DNA of 43,440 nt from an uncultured Bartonella sp. (GCA_943913205.1 CALTWN010000005.1:1-43440), one strand, 5' to 3'; counted from the first letter of the stretch, positions 8,894 to 18,303 are shown. Program-made: numbers and translations. Notes: a model not told the origin generated them from the sequence alone.

Positions 8894-10156
8894 ATGGCAC
8901 GTATAGTGATGAAATTTGGCGGCACTTCTGTTGCCAATATGGAATGTATTAGAAATGTAGCACAGCATATTAAACGAGAAGTAGATGCTTCCAATGAAGT
9001 TGCTGTCGTACTATCCGCTATGTCGGGTAAAACAAACCAACTAGTAGCTTTAGCAAAAGAAGCCGAAGCTTATATAGAAAATAATAATGTTAGTGAAAAA
9101 GATTTACTACAGGAATATGATGTTATTGTTTCCTCAGGAGAACAAGTCACCATTGGTCTTTTGGCTATTATTTTACAAAAAATGGGCATTAAAGCTCATT
9201 CTCTACTGGGATGGCAAGTACCTATTATTACAGATAAATCACATAAAAATGCACGTATTCAAAAAATAGATGGTCAATATATAATAAAAAAAATGCAAAA
9301 AAAAGAAGTAGCGGTAATTGCTGGCTTCCAAGGGCTAGCCCCAGATAATACAATTACAACTTTAGGACGGGGGGGGTCTGATACAAGCGCTGTGGCAATT
9401 GCAGCTGCTATAAAGGCTGATAGATGCGATATATATACTGATGTAGATGGGGTATATACAACAGATCCCCGTATAGAGAAAAAAGCGCGCGCAATGGCAA
9501 AAATCTCATATGAAGAAATGTTAGAAATGTCGTCGCTTGGAGCTAAAGTTATGCAGGTACGATCTGTTGAGCTAGCTATGCTACATGATGTACGTACTTT
9601 TGTAAGATCTAGCTTTAGTAATAGCCCAGATAATGGCACCCTTATTTGTAGCGAGGATGAAATAATGGAAAAACAAGTTGTAACAGGCATAGCATTAGTA
9701 AAAGACGAAGCAAAAATTTCTTTATGGGATATACCAGATAGACCTGGAGTTTCTGCCCTAATTTTTGAAACTATGGCACAAAATTCTATAAATGTTGATA
9801 TGATTATCCAAAATATATCCAAAGACGGATTAACTATTGATATAACATTTACTGTACAAAGCGAAGACTTGGAAAAAGCGGTTACTTATCTAACACAAAA
9901 AGAAGCTGAAATAGGCTTTAAAACGATCCAAAGCTCAGGCGATCTTACTAAGATTTCTATTATAGGAATTGGCATGCGCTCACATTATGGTGTAGCTTCT
10001 GCTTCTTTTGCTGCTTTAGCAAAAAATTCTATCAATATAAGAGCAATAACTACCTCTGAAATAAAAATTTCAATTTTGATAGATTCAGTTTATACTGAGT
10101 TGGCTGTTCGTACCTTGCACAAAGTATATAATTTAGGCGAAGATAGCAATATATAA
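8894..10156 (+). CDS. lysC: Aspartokinase LysC
   Basis: LysC phosphorylates aspartate, the first step to lysine, diaminopimelate, threonine and methionine. The 420-residue product has the kinase signature KFGGTSVAN at the N-terminus, GRGGSDTSAVA and the SLGAKVMQVRS segment. Two ACT-type regulatory regions lie at about 265-410, so feedback control by amino acids is expected. The codons for GRGGS contain an unbroken run of eight G at 9369-9376, unusual in DNA this AT-rich. prfA follows after only 14 nt; the ptsP gene usually placed between them in Rhizobiales is absent. Confidence 0.97.
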   Translation: MARIVMKFGGTSVANMECIRNVAQHIKREVDASNEVAVVLSAMSGKTNQLVALAKEAEAYIENNNVSEKDLLQEYDVIVSSGEQVTIGLLAIILQKMGIKAHSLLGWQVPIITDKSHKNARIQKIDGQYIIKKMQKKEVAVIAGFQGLAPDNTITTLGRGGSDTSAVAIAAAIKADRCDIYTDVDGVYTTDPRIEKKARAMAKISYEEMLEMSSLGAKVMQVRSVELAMLHDVRTFVRSSFSNSPDNGTLICSEDEIMEKQVVTGIALVKDEAKISLWDIPDRPGVSALIFETMAQNSINVDMIIQNISKDGLTIDITFTVQSEDLEKAVTYLTQKEAEIGFKTIQSSGDLTKISIIGIGMRSHYGVASASFAALAKNSINIRAITTSEIKISILIDSVYTELAVRTLHKVYNLGEDSNI

Positions 10157-10170
10157 TATAGGAACTACAT

Positions 10171-11244
10171 ATGGTTAAATTGCCGCTTGAAAGAATGGCA
10201 CAAATGGAAAAACGCTTTTTGATGATAGAACATCAAATGGCACTTGAACCCAATGGCGAAGAATATGTTAAACTAGCTTCTGATTATGCTTATCTTGAGC
10301 CAATTATAGTAAAAATTCGCGAGCTAAATAAAGCTAATCAAGAAATTGAAAATTTAGCACAATTAATAGTAGATGCTGATATTCAAATGCAGCAATTAAT
10401 AAAAGAAGAGCAGCTTGTTTTAGAAAAAAGAATAGAAGATTTAGAGCAAGAACTGCAAATATTACTACTGCCTAAAGATATAGCGGATGATAAAAGCGTT
10501 ATTTTAGAGATTCGCGCTGGTACAGGTGGTAGTGAAGCCGCATTATTTAGTGGTGATTTATTTCGCATGTATGAACGCTACGCTACAACGAAAGGTTGGA
10601 AAGTTGAATTAGTATCTTCTAGCGAAGGCGAAATGGGCGGATATAAAGAAATTATAGCCGCTATAGAAGGCAAAGGAGTTTTTGCAAAACTTAAGTTTGA
10701 ATGCGGTGTGCACAGAGTTCAGCGAATTCCGCAAACCGAAACTAATGGTCGCGTTCATACCTCAGCTGCGACTATAGCTGTGTTACCTGAGGCTGAGGAT
10801 ATCGATATTAATATTCGAAACGAAGATATACGTATTGATACAATGCGAGCATCTGGAGCCGGCGGTCAGCATGTTAATACAACTGATTCTGCTGTAAGAA
10901 TAACTCATTTACCTACAGGCATTATGGTAGTACAAGCTGAAAAATCTCAGCATCAAAATAGAGCACGTGCTATGCAAATTTTAAAAGCACGCTTATATGA
11001 TATAGAACGCCAAAAAGCAGAAAATGAACGCTCCGAATCAAGAAAAAACCAAGTAGGCTCTGGCGACCGATCACAACGTATTCGTACTTATAATTTTCCG
11101 CAAGGTCGACTTACCGATCACCGCATAAATTTGACCTTATATAAATTAGATAAAATTATGGAAGGCGACCTTGATGACGTAATTGATGCTCTTATTTCAG
11201 ATCATCAAAGCAAACTTTTAAGCGAAGTGCAAACTAATAACTAA
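10171..11244 (+). CDS. prfA: Peptide chain release factor 1
   Basis: RF1 reads UAA and UAG stop codons and triggers peptide release. The 357-residue product has the universal GGQ motif at 231-233 (SGAGGQHVN), whose Gln is methylated by PrmC, encoded next. The stop-recognition tripeptide region reads IPQTETNGRVHTSA, so the PxT motif is PQT (187-189). Length and domain order are normal for RF1 rather than RF2. An AGGAA site precedes the ATG, and the TAA stop is immediately followed by the prmC ATG. Confidence 0.98.
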   Translation: MVKLPLERMAQMEKRFLMIEHQMALEPNGEEYVKLASDYAYLEPIIVKIRELNKANQEIENLAQLIVDADIQMQQLIKEEQLVLEKRIEDLEQELQILLLPKDIADDKSVILEIRAGTGGSEAALFSGDLFRMYERYATTKGWKVELVSSSEGEMGGYKEIIAAIEGKGVFAKLKFECGVHRVQRIPQTETNGRVHTSAATIAVLPEAEDIDINIRNEDIRIDTMRASGAGGQHVNTTDSAVRITHLPTGIMVVQAEKSQHQNRARAMQILKARLYDIERQKAENERSESRKNQVGSGDRSQRIRTYNFPQGRLTDHRINLTLYKLDKIMEGDLDDVIDALISDHQSKLLSEVQTNN

Positions 11245-12120
11245 ATGTGTTCTACATCTCTACAAGATTTAATAGCTAAAGCTACAACACAATGCCAAAG
11301 TTACAACATTTCTAACTATTCTTTTGCAATTTTCACTCTTCTTGAATGTTACACTAGCAAAAATAAATTAGCTTATTTAACACAACCAAAACAAATTATA
11401 AAACAAGATCAAGCACAAAAATTTAAAAGCTCTATAAGCCAATTAATAAGAGGGAAACCGCTTTATCGTATTATTGGTGAGCGAGATTTTTTTGGTCTTA
11501 GTCTAACTCTTAATGATGATACTTTAGAGCCACGTTTTGATACTGAAATCGTTGTAGAACTGGCTATAAAACACATTAAAAATCTTTTAAAAACCACCAA
11601 TGAACTCAATTTTTTAGATATAGGAGTTGGTAGCGGAGCTATAAGTTTGGCATTATTAAATCACTATAGAGATTATGATATTAAGGCTACGGGAATTGAT
11701 ATTTCTCACGATTGTATTATTGCAACTAAGCTTAATGCTAAAAAATATAATTTACAACATAGGTTGAGATTAGTACAAAGTAATTTATTTAACAATATAG
11801 CAGATGTTTTTGATTTAATAATATCCAACCCCCCTTATATTCCTAGCAATCACATAAATAATTTAGATGATATCGTTAAAAATTATGACCCCTTAATAGC
11901 ATTAGATGGCGGTGAGGACGGATTATTTTTTTACCGTCAAATAGCCGCAAAAGCTTCACAGCATTTAAAAGAAAATGGTTTAGTAATTGTTGAAATAGGA
12001 TCTACCCAAAAACATGATGTGATAACCATATTTAAAGAGGCAGCCTATGAACTTATCGATTCCCAACTAGATTATAGCAATCTAGATCGTGCCTTAGTCT
12101 TTAAACGGGTTTTCTATTAA
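11245..12120 (+). CDS. prmC: Release factor glutamine methyltransferase PrmC
   Basis: PrmC (HemK) methylates the Gln of the GGQ motif in release factors. An N-terminal helical domain (1-75) precedes a SAM-dependent methyltransferase domain with motif I LDIGVGSGAI (124-133) and the catalytic NPPY box (195-198). The conserved substrate-binding PRPDTE appears as PRFDTE (96-101). The ATG directly abuts the prfA stop (TAAATG), so the two are translationally linked. The last 27 nt overlap purA on the other strand. At 291 residues the length is normal. Confidence 0.97.
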   Translation: MCSTSLQDLIAKATTQCQSYNISNYSFAIFTLLECYTSKNKLAYLTQPKQIIKQDQAQKFKSSISQLIRGKPLYRIIGERDFFGLSLTLNDDTLEPRFDTEIVVELAIKHIKNLLKTTNELNFLDIGVGSGAISLALLNHYRDYDIKATGIDISHDCIIATKLNAKKYNLQHRLRLVQSNLFNNIADVFDLIISNPPYIPSNHINNLDDIVKNYDPLIALDGGEDGLFFYRQIAAKASQHLKENGLVIVEIGSTQKHDVITIFKEAAYELIDSQLDYSNLDRALVFKRVFY

Positions 12121-13383
12121 AATGGTATCTAATCTCTCAGGGCTAGTAGATAATATAGCCACGGGTGCGCCGATTAAAGTTTCAATATAGCGAACATATT
12201 TTAAAGCATTTTCCGGCAAATCATTTAAATTTCTTATGCCTTTAGTTGAGCTATTCCAACCTTCGATAGATTCATAAATAGGTTTTACCTTTTGCTGCAT
12301 GGTTGCAGTAGTTGGCAAGTAATCTATTTCTTTACCATCAAGTTCATATTTAGTACAAATTTTTATTTCTCTCAATTCATCAAGTACATCTAACTTAGTA
12401 AGAGCTATACCATTAACTCCATTAATAGCAATCATTTGACGTACAGCAACTGCATCAAACCAGCCGCATCGCCTCTTACGTCCTGTAACTACGCCAAATT
12501 CGTGCCCATTTATGCCTAAAAATTCTCCTATCTCATTATTCTGCTCACTAGGAAATGGTCCCTCGCCGACTCTTGTAGTATAGGCCTTAACAATACCCAA
12601 AACATAATGTATTTTGTGCATAGGAAATCCGCTGCCTGTTGCAGCTTGTGAGGCAATGGTATTAGAAGAAGTAACAAAAGGATAAGTACCAAAATCATTA
12701 TCTAACAGTGCCCCTTGTGCGCCTTCAAATAAAATATGGCTGTTTTTTTGTGATTCTTTATCTAGGATTTGCCAGCTTTTGTCCATAAAGGGAAGTAAAA
12801 TCGGCGCAATCTCTATTAAATTATTATAAATATCCTGTGCTTTCAGCTCTTTCAAACCTAAGCCTCTACGTAAGATATTATGATGTTCTAACAATCTATT
12901 TATTTTAGACATTAAAGTTTCTGGCTCAGCCAAATCTGCCACTCTTATAGATCTGCGCCCTATTTTATCTTCATAGGCGGGGCCTATGCCACGCTTTGTT
13001 GTACCTATTTTAGTCCCTTTTGTGTTATTTTCCCGGTAGGCATCTAATTCTTGATGTAAAGGTAGTATTAAACTGGCATTTTCTGAGATGCGTAAATTAC
13101 TGGCTGTTATATTAATATTTTGCTGTTTTAATTTTTCTATTTCAGCTTTAAAATAATATGGATCTATAACCACACCATTACCTATTACAGCTAATTTGCC
13201 GCGCACAACACTCGAAGGTAACAAAGATAATTTATAGGTAACTCCATCTATTATTAATGTATGACCAGCGTTATGTCCGCCTTGATAGCGTACAACCACA
13301 TCAGCCTGCTCGCTCAGCCAATCAACTATTTTGCCCTTGCCTTCATCACCCCACTGGACACCAAGAACGCATACATTAGCCAT
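12094..13383 (-). CDS. purA: Adenylosuccinate synthetase PurA
   Basis: PurA joins IMP and aspartate, using GTP, in the first committed step to AMP. The 429-residue product opens with the GTP-binding loop GVQWGDEGKGKIVD, whose Asp13 is the family's catalytic base, and has GHNAGHT at 36-42. Further conserved blocks include GTTKRGIGPAY, TRVGEGPFPSE and TGRKRRCGWFDAVA. A good AGGAG site lies before the ATG. It follows serC by 38 nt on the same strand and probably shares its transcript. Confidence 0.98.
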   Translation of the reverse strand: MANVCVLGVQWGDEGKGKIVDWLSEQADVVVRYQGGHNAGHTLIIDGVTYKLSLLPSSVVRGKLAVIGNGVVIDPYYFKAEIEKLKQQNINITASNLRISENASLILPLHQELDAYRENNTKGTKIGTTKRGIGPAYEDKIGRRSIRVADLAEPETLMSKINRLLEHHNILRRGLGLKELKAQDIYNNLIEIAPILLPFMDKSWQILDKESQKNSHILFEGAQGALLDNDFGTYPFVTSSNTIASQAATGSGFPMHKIHYVLGIVKAYTTRVGEGPFPSEQNNEIGEFLGINGHEFGVVTGRKRRCGWFDAVAVRQMIAINGVNGIALTKLDVLDELREIKICTKYELDGKEIDYLPTTATMQQKVKPIYESIEGWNSSTKGIRNLNDLPENALKYVRYIETLIGAPVAILSTSPERLDTILIENPFKD

Positions 13384-13421
13384 ATTATTCTCCTATATTA
13401 CATTTATAGAATATATAAGTT

Positions 13422-14594
13422 TTACAAAAATTTATATATTATTTTTTCTTTTTCAGTAAAAAAAGCATAGTCCAGCCAAGAACATAGCCTTTCTAAATCT
13501 TCTGCTTCAATAGTAGGTCCGGTCCAAATACGCAATCCCATAGGAGCTTTACGATAAGCAGCAATATCATATGCTATTTGTTCTTCTTCTAAATATGCTA
13601 TAACATTATGTAAAAATAGAGCTTGATCAGATTTATTTAGCATTAAAATATCTTTATCTATTATAGATAATGTTTGTGTTGTTGAAGCACGTATATCGGG
13701 ATCTTTTATTAAAAAATCAAGCCAATCGCTTTTATCAACATAGTTTTTTATTATTTTAGTATTTTTTGCAACACGATTAGCTAATTGATCAACACCTCCT
13801 AACGATTTTACCCATAACAGGCTAATTATATAGTCTTCTATACATAACATTGATGGTGTATTTAATAATTTTCCGCTAAATAGCTCATAATTAACTGAAC
13901 CATCTATATTTTTTAAGCGCAAAATTTTGGGTATAGCCCAAGGCGCACTATATGTCTCTAAACGCTCTATGGCTTTTGGGCTTAATATTATAACACCATG
14001 TGCTGCCTCACCCCCTAAAGCTTTTTGCCAAGAAAAAGTTACTACATCTAATTTAGAAAAATCTAATTTTTGCGAAAAAGCCGCAGCACTTGCATCACAA
14101 ATAGTTAAACCGCTACGATGCTTGGGTATAAAATCTAAGTTTAATAACCCCATTCCCAAACTCGTACCATTTAAAACGAATAAAAAATCATTATTATAAT
14201 TTACATTTGATATATCAGGCATTTGACCAATTGCTGCTTTAAAACATTTTACATCTTTAAGTTTTAATTCTTCTGTAATATCATACAACCAATCTTGGGC
14301 GAAATGCTCATAAACTAATATATCCAAAGCTTTTGGCCCCAATAAATTCCACATTGCCATTTCCATAGCACCAGTATCCGAAGCTGGTACGATAGCAATA
14401 TAATAATCTGTAGGTACATCTAAGATATATCGTGTTAATGCTAATGCCTGTTTTATTTTTTCATGCGCATAATTTGAGCGATGAGATCTTCCCACAGCAG
14501 CATTACTAAGAGAAAACACAGACCAAGCACTATGTTTTTTACAAGGTCCTGAAGAAAAATGCGCATTATCTGGCTTCAATTTGGGTTTAATCAT
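13422..14594 (-). CDS. serC: Phosphoserine aminotransferase SerC
   Basis: SerC converts 3-phosphohydroxypyruvate to phosphoserine and can also serve in pyridoxal phosphate synthesis. The protein resembles the alphaproteobacterial form, with HFSSGPCKK near the start, the cofactor Asp167 in TICDASAAAF and the PLP-binding Lys191 in FSWQKALGGEA. The frame can begin one codon earlier at a TTG, but the ATG at 14594, with an AGGAAAG site upstream, is preferred (390 residues). serA, a common neighbour in Rhizobiales, is not between serC and purA. Confidence 0.95.
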   Translation of the reverse strand: MIKPKLKPDNAHFSSGPCKKHSAWSVFSLSNAAVGRSHRSNYAHEKIKQALALTRYILDVPTDYYIAIVPASDTGAMEMAMWNLLGPKALDILVYEHFAQDWLYDITEELKLKDVKCFKAAIGQMPDISNVNYNNDFLFVLNGTSLGMGLLNLDFIPKHRSGLTICDASAAAFSQKLDFSKLDVVTFSWQKALGGEAAHGVIILSPKAIERLETYSAPWAIPKILRLKNIDGSVNYELFSGKLLNTPSMLCIEDYIISLLWVKSLGGVDQLANRVAKNTKIIKNYVDKSDWLDFLIKDPDIRASTTQTLSIIDKDILMLNKSDQALFLHNVIAYLEEEQIAYDIAAYRKAPMGLRIWTGPTIEAEDLERLCSWLDYAFFTEKEKIIYKFL

Positions 14595-14665
14595 CAATAA
14601 CCACTCTTTCCTATAAAATATATTTGCATTTTTTTTATTTTAATGCTAGTGATATAAAAAATAAT

Positions 14666-14741
<76 letters not shown>

Positions 14742-14851
14742 TCAGTGCCGTTATTCACACTTTTTCTAGCTTTTTACTTAAATAATCCTTTATTAAAACA
14801 CTAACGCTTTATATAATTTCAAGGCTCAAAGGTTTTGCGAAGTTTATATAC

Positions 14852-15976
14852 ATGTCCAGTTTTAAAGATACATTAAAAAAAATTATTACGGAAAAAGAAC
14901 AAAATACACCTCAATTAAGGCAAAATATTTATAATCAGGCGCGTAAGAATTTATCGGCGATTCTAGACAAACAGGAACATCCAGAAGAAATAAAACAACA
15001 AAAAGTTAAAAAACTTGAGCATGATATTTTAAGTTTAGAAAACGAATATGTAACACAGCAAAAAGCCTCTATTTTGCAATTAAATAACGTTATCCCCCGC
15101 CAAAGTTTAAAGTCCAAGTTTAATCAGCCAGGTATCTCTATAGATAAACAGATCGAAGATGATAAGCCCAAAAACAGTAATAAACAAATAACAAATATTT
15201 TTAGCCAGATTAAAAATAAAGAGTTACGCGATAAAACAAAGAAAAATGTTATTTCATTATTATTAGGAACAGCCTTTGCCATTATTTTTATTTTTTCTTG
15301 TATTGGCATAACTTGGCACTTTTTTGCTAGCCGCAATCGAGATATTTTTAGTCATGAAATTATAAATACAAAATTAGATACAGGCGTTTCAACAGAAAAA
15401 TTTGACGGCCGTCTGATAAATGAGAATAAGAATAAACGCAATACACCAACTATGGTAGAAACTACACAATCTGAAATATCTTCTTCTAGTGATAACTTCG
15501 ATAGTGCCAGCTATGTTCAACCAGATAAAACTATTAAACCTGCAAATGTTACTTGGACTACCATTACAGACAAACAAAATAAAACTAATATAGTAAGCGC
15601 TAAAGTTAGTGTTATCGACAGCGATACACAGTTAGCCTTTAACTTACAGCATAATTTAAACAAAGCATTTAAAGGTAATTATGCAATATCAATTATTTAT
15701 AATGACGACAAATATAATATTCAAGATATAATAAATGAAAAAACAAATATTGCACTGATAGTTAAGAGTAAACCAATTAAGCTAGCAGATGTTTATCAAT
15801 ATAACCCAGCACCCCATAATTTTGTATTTAGCTTTAATGACACAACAAACAACTTAGAAAATCTGAAGCAAGCTGAAGCTATAGAGATAGAGTTTTTCTA
15901 TAAAGACCAAAAGTCCACAATAATTAAATTTAGCAAAAATAAAAACGGAAGAATCTTTTTTAACAAATTCAGCTAA
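14852..15976 (+). CDS. Single-pass membrane protein of unknown function
   Basis: I do not recognise a named function. The 374-residue protein has a charged cytoplasmic N-terminal part with a probable coiled coil (about 20-75, LRQNIYNQARKNL and following), a low-complexity linker and one membrane helix at about 132-158. A roughly 215-residue, Asn/Lys-rich C-terminal part is probably periplasmic, since positive charges precede the helix. It loosely resembles Rhizobiales proteins of the same layout (helical N-terminus, single helix, exported domain starting VTW) found near rpoH. It ends 4 nt inside the convergent rpoH1 gene. Base composition matches its neighbours. Confidence 0.8.
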   Translation: MSSFKDTLKKIITEKEQNTPQLRQNIYNQARKNLSAILDKQEHPEEIKQQKVKKLEHDILSLENEYVTQQKASILQLNNVIPRQSLKSKFNQPGISIDKQIEDDKPKNSNKQITNIFSQIKNKELRDKTKKNVISLLLGTAFAIIFIFSCIGITWHFFASRNRDIFSHEIINTKLDTGVSTEKFDGRLINENKNKRNTPTMVETTQSEISSSSDNFDSASYVQPDKTIKPANVTWTTITDKQNKTNIVSAKVSVIDSDTQLAFNLQHNLNKAFKGNYAISIIYNDDKYNIQDIINEKTNIALIVKSKPIKLADVYQYNPAPHNFVFSFNDTTNNLENLKQAEAIEIEFFYKDQKSTIIKFSKNKNGRIFFNKFS

Positions 15977-16854
15977 GCACTCAATAGCTTAAGCGACCTA
16001 GTTTTAACATATTCCTGGACTTTTTCGTACGCTTTTAGCTCTATTTGGCGTATTCTCTCCCTGCTAATATCGTATTCACCAGCAAGTTCCTCTAAAGTTT
16101 TTGGTTTTTCACTTAATCGGCGAGCTTTGAAAATATTTGCTTCTCTAGCTGATAAGCCTGATAGCGCATCCTTAAACAATTTTTTATAGAAAGATTTTTC
16201 ATTTTTATCAATAAGTTGCTCTTCTTGATTCTTAGCTTGATCAGGCAATAAATCTTGCCACTGACCCATTTCCCCCTCTGAAGATTTAATAGGAGTATTT
16301 AGCGAGGCATCGCCACTCATACGCTGATTCATGGAAACAACTTCAGCATTAGAAACATTCAACCGCTGTGCAATATAATTAACTTGCCCACCATTTAAAT
16401 CGTTATTATCAAACTTGGAAATATTATTTTTTAACTTACGCAAATTAAAAAATAATTTCTTTTGATTTGTTGTTGTACCTATTTTAACCAAACTCCAAGA
16501 ACGCAATACATATTCTTGAATAGAGGCTTTAATCCACCAAATAGCATAGGTAGCAAGCCTAAAACCTTTTTCTGGGGTAAATTTTTTTACAGCTTGCATA
16601 AGACCTATATTGCCCTCAGATATAATCTCGCCTATAGGAAGTCCGTACCCACGATATCTCATAGCTATTTTTGCTACCAATCTTAGATGACTAGAAACTA
16701 ATTTATGCGCAGCTTCAATATCATTAAATTTATTATAATTTTGTGCCAGTCTATATTCTTCATCTGGCTGTAAAACTGGTATCTTATTAATCTCAGCTAA
16801 ATAACGACTTAATCCGCTATCATCATATGTTGGTACAGTAGAATAATATTTCAT
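15973..16854 (-). CDS. rpoH1: Heat-shock sigma factor RpoH1 (sigma-32)
   Basis: This sigma factor transcribes chaperone and protease genes on heat or envelope stress. The 293-residue product contains the RpoH box QKKLFFNLR (131-139), which separates RpoH from other group 3 sigmas and is linked to DnaK/FtsH control. Region 2 includes EGNIGLMQAVKKF and RLATYAIWWIKASIQEYVLR; the region 4 helix-turn-helix is at about 245-280 (TLEELAGEYDISRERIRQIE). An AAGGTG site precedes the ATG. A second, divergent RpoH is at 32002. The gene is near purA, as in rhizobia. Confidence 0.96.
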   Translation of the reverse strand: MKYYSTVPTYDDSGLSRYLAEINKIPVLQPDEEYRLAQNYNKFNDIEAAHKLVSSHLRLVAKIAMRYRGYGLPIGEIISEGNIGLMQAVKKFTPEKGFRLATYAIWWIKASIQEYVLRSWSLVKIGTTTNQKKLFFNLRKLKNNISKFDNNDLNGGQVNYIAQRLNVSNAEVVSMNQRMSGDASLNTPIKSSEGEMGQWQDLLPDQAKNQEEQLIDKNEKSFYKKLFKDALSGLSAREANIFKARRLSEKPKTLEELAGEYDISRERIRQIELKAYEKVQEYVKTRSLKLLSA

Positions 16855-16917
16855 ACTAACACCTTAAATTTATACATAAACTTATCATAGCACAAAATTC
16901 ACAATTTTTAAAGATAT

Positions 16918-17925
16918 TTAAATCTTATTATTTTCAAAAAGGCGCACTATATTGGCCATATCGTGCGGCAGCTCCTGTTCGAAGCACATTAATTTACCTG
17001 TCTTAGGATGCGAAAATTGCAAAAAATATGCATGCAAGGCTTGCCTATTAAAATCTTCTATTATTCTTTGAAATTTTTCATCTAATTTTTTGCTTTTGCT
17101 TTTAAAGCCGCTACCATACTCACTATCACCCAACAAAGGAGCTCCGCAATAAGCCATATGAACCCTTATTTGATGAGTCCTGCCTGTTTCCAAACAACAT
17201 TCTACCAAACTAGCTATTGATTCTTTTGTGCTACAACTTGTATATTTCTGTAAAGTTTCGTAATAAGTAACAGCGTGTTTTGCACCTATAGAGGTTTTTT
17301 CTACTATCTTGCGTTTTGTTCTATCTTTATTAGAACGCGCCAAATAATTATTTATAATGCCCTTTGAGGGTTCTAGAGCGCCCCAAATAATAGCTTTATA
17401 TTTTCGCTTTAAACTACCTGTTTTGCCATGATCAGCAAATTGAGCACTTAAATTTACGTGAGAAACATCATTTTTAGCAACAACCATAACTCCACTAGTA
17501 TTTTTGTCTAGCCTATGCACAATGCCGGGCCTTTTAACACCACCAATACCTGAAAGCGAGCCTTTACAATGATACAATAAGGCATTCACTAATGTTCCAT
17601 TATAGTTTCCGGCGCCAGGGTGAACTACAAGTCCCGCTTGCTTATTTAAAACTATAATATCATTATCTTCATATAAAATATGGAGGTCAATTTTTTGCGT
17701 TTCTATTTCTGCATCTATCGCTTTTGGTATAGCGATAGAAATATTTACTTCTTTTTTAATTTTAAAATTTGTACTATCTATTAGAATATCATCTACAAAC
17801 ACGCAATTCTGCTTTATAAAACTCTGAATTTGTGATCTAGAATATTGGCCTTGCAATTGAGATGCCAAATACGAATCTAGTCTTTGACCAATTGCTATTT
17901 TATCTATAAATATTTTTAGCAACAT
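16918..17925 (-). CDS. rluD: 23S rRNA pseudouridine synthase, RluA/RluD family
   Basis: This enzyme converts uridines of 23S rRNA helix 69 to pseudouridine. The 335-residue product has an N-terminal S4 RNA-binding domain (about 12-65) and the catalytic motif HRLDKNTSG (137-145) with catalytic Asp140. ETGRTHQIRVHM and GDSEYG follow. RluD is the best fit by S4 fusion, size and position beside rpoH1 and a DUF6476 gene; RluC-like specificity cannot be ruled out from motifs alone. No clear ribosome site precedes the ATG. Confidence 0.92.
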   Translation of the reverse strand: MLLKIFIDKIAIGQRLDSYLASQLQGQYSRSQIQSFIKQNCVFVDDILIDSTNFKIKKEVNISIAIPKAIDAEIETQKIDLHILYEDNDIIVLNKQAGLVVHPGAGNYNGTLVNALLYHCKGSLSGIGGVKRPGIVHRLDKNTSGVMVVAKNDVSHVNLSAQFADHGKTGSLKRKYKAIIWGALEPSKGIINNYLARSNKDRTKRKIVEKTSIGAKHAVTYYETLQKYTSCSTKESIASLVECCLETGRTHQIRVHMAYCGAPLLGDSEYGSGFKSKSKKLDEKFQRIIEDFNRQALHAYFLQFSHPKTGKLMCFEQELPHDMANIVRLFENNKI

Positions 17926-17988
17926 TAGCTTTTAATCTTAATTAAAATTAATATAATAGCATTTTATTTTAAAAATGAGAGCAAAATT

Positions 17989-18303
17989 ATGGATATTAAG
18001 CAGCAACAAAATATTAAACTGATAAAACAACGCTTAACCCGTTTAATGCTGCTAAGTATGATTATAACATTATTATTATTTGCCGCTGTAATTGCAACTA
18101 TAATTTACAAAGTAAGAGAAGAATCTAAAGTAAATATATTGCCAACACAAACTATAGGATTGCATAAAGATAGCCAAATATTAAGTCAAAATTTAAACGG
18201 TTCAAATCTATCATTGCTAGTAAAAAACAATGATGGGGCTTTTGTTATTATATATGATTATAAAAAAGCTAAGATTCTCACAAAAATTAAATTAATTGAT
18301 TAA
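17989..18303 (+). CDS. Small membrane protein, DUF6476 family
   Basis: The 104-residue protein has one membrane helix at about 18-41, preceded by a basic N-terminus, so the N-terminus is probably inside. The C-terminal 60 residues are predicted outside and form short beta-like segments (LSLLVKNNDGAFVIIYDY). It fits the DUF6476 family, which sits divergent from rluD in many Rhizobiales and has no known function. Its last 17 nt overlap the convergent ABC exporter gene. Confidence 0.75.
   Translation: MDIKQQQNIKLIKQRLTRLMLLSMIITLLLFAAVIATIIYKVREESKVNILPTQTIGLHKDSQILSQNLNGSNLSLLVKNNDGAFVIIYDYKKAKILTKIKLID

Noticed and set aside
10160..10164. GGAAC before prfA as an EcfG promoter
   Set aside because: No correctly spaced GTT follows; it fits the prfA ribosome site (AGGAA).
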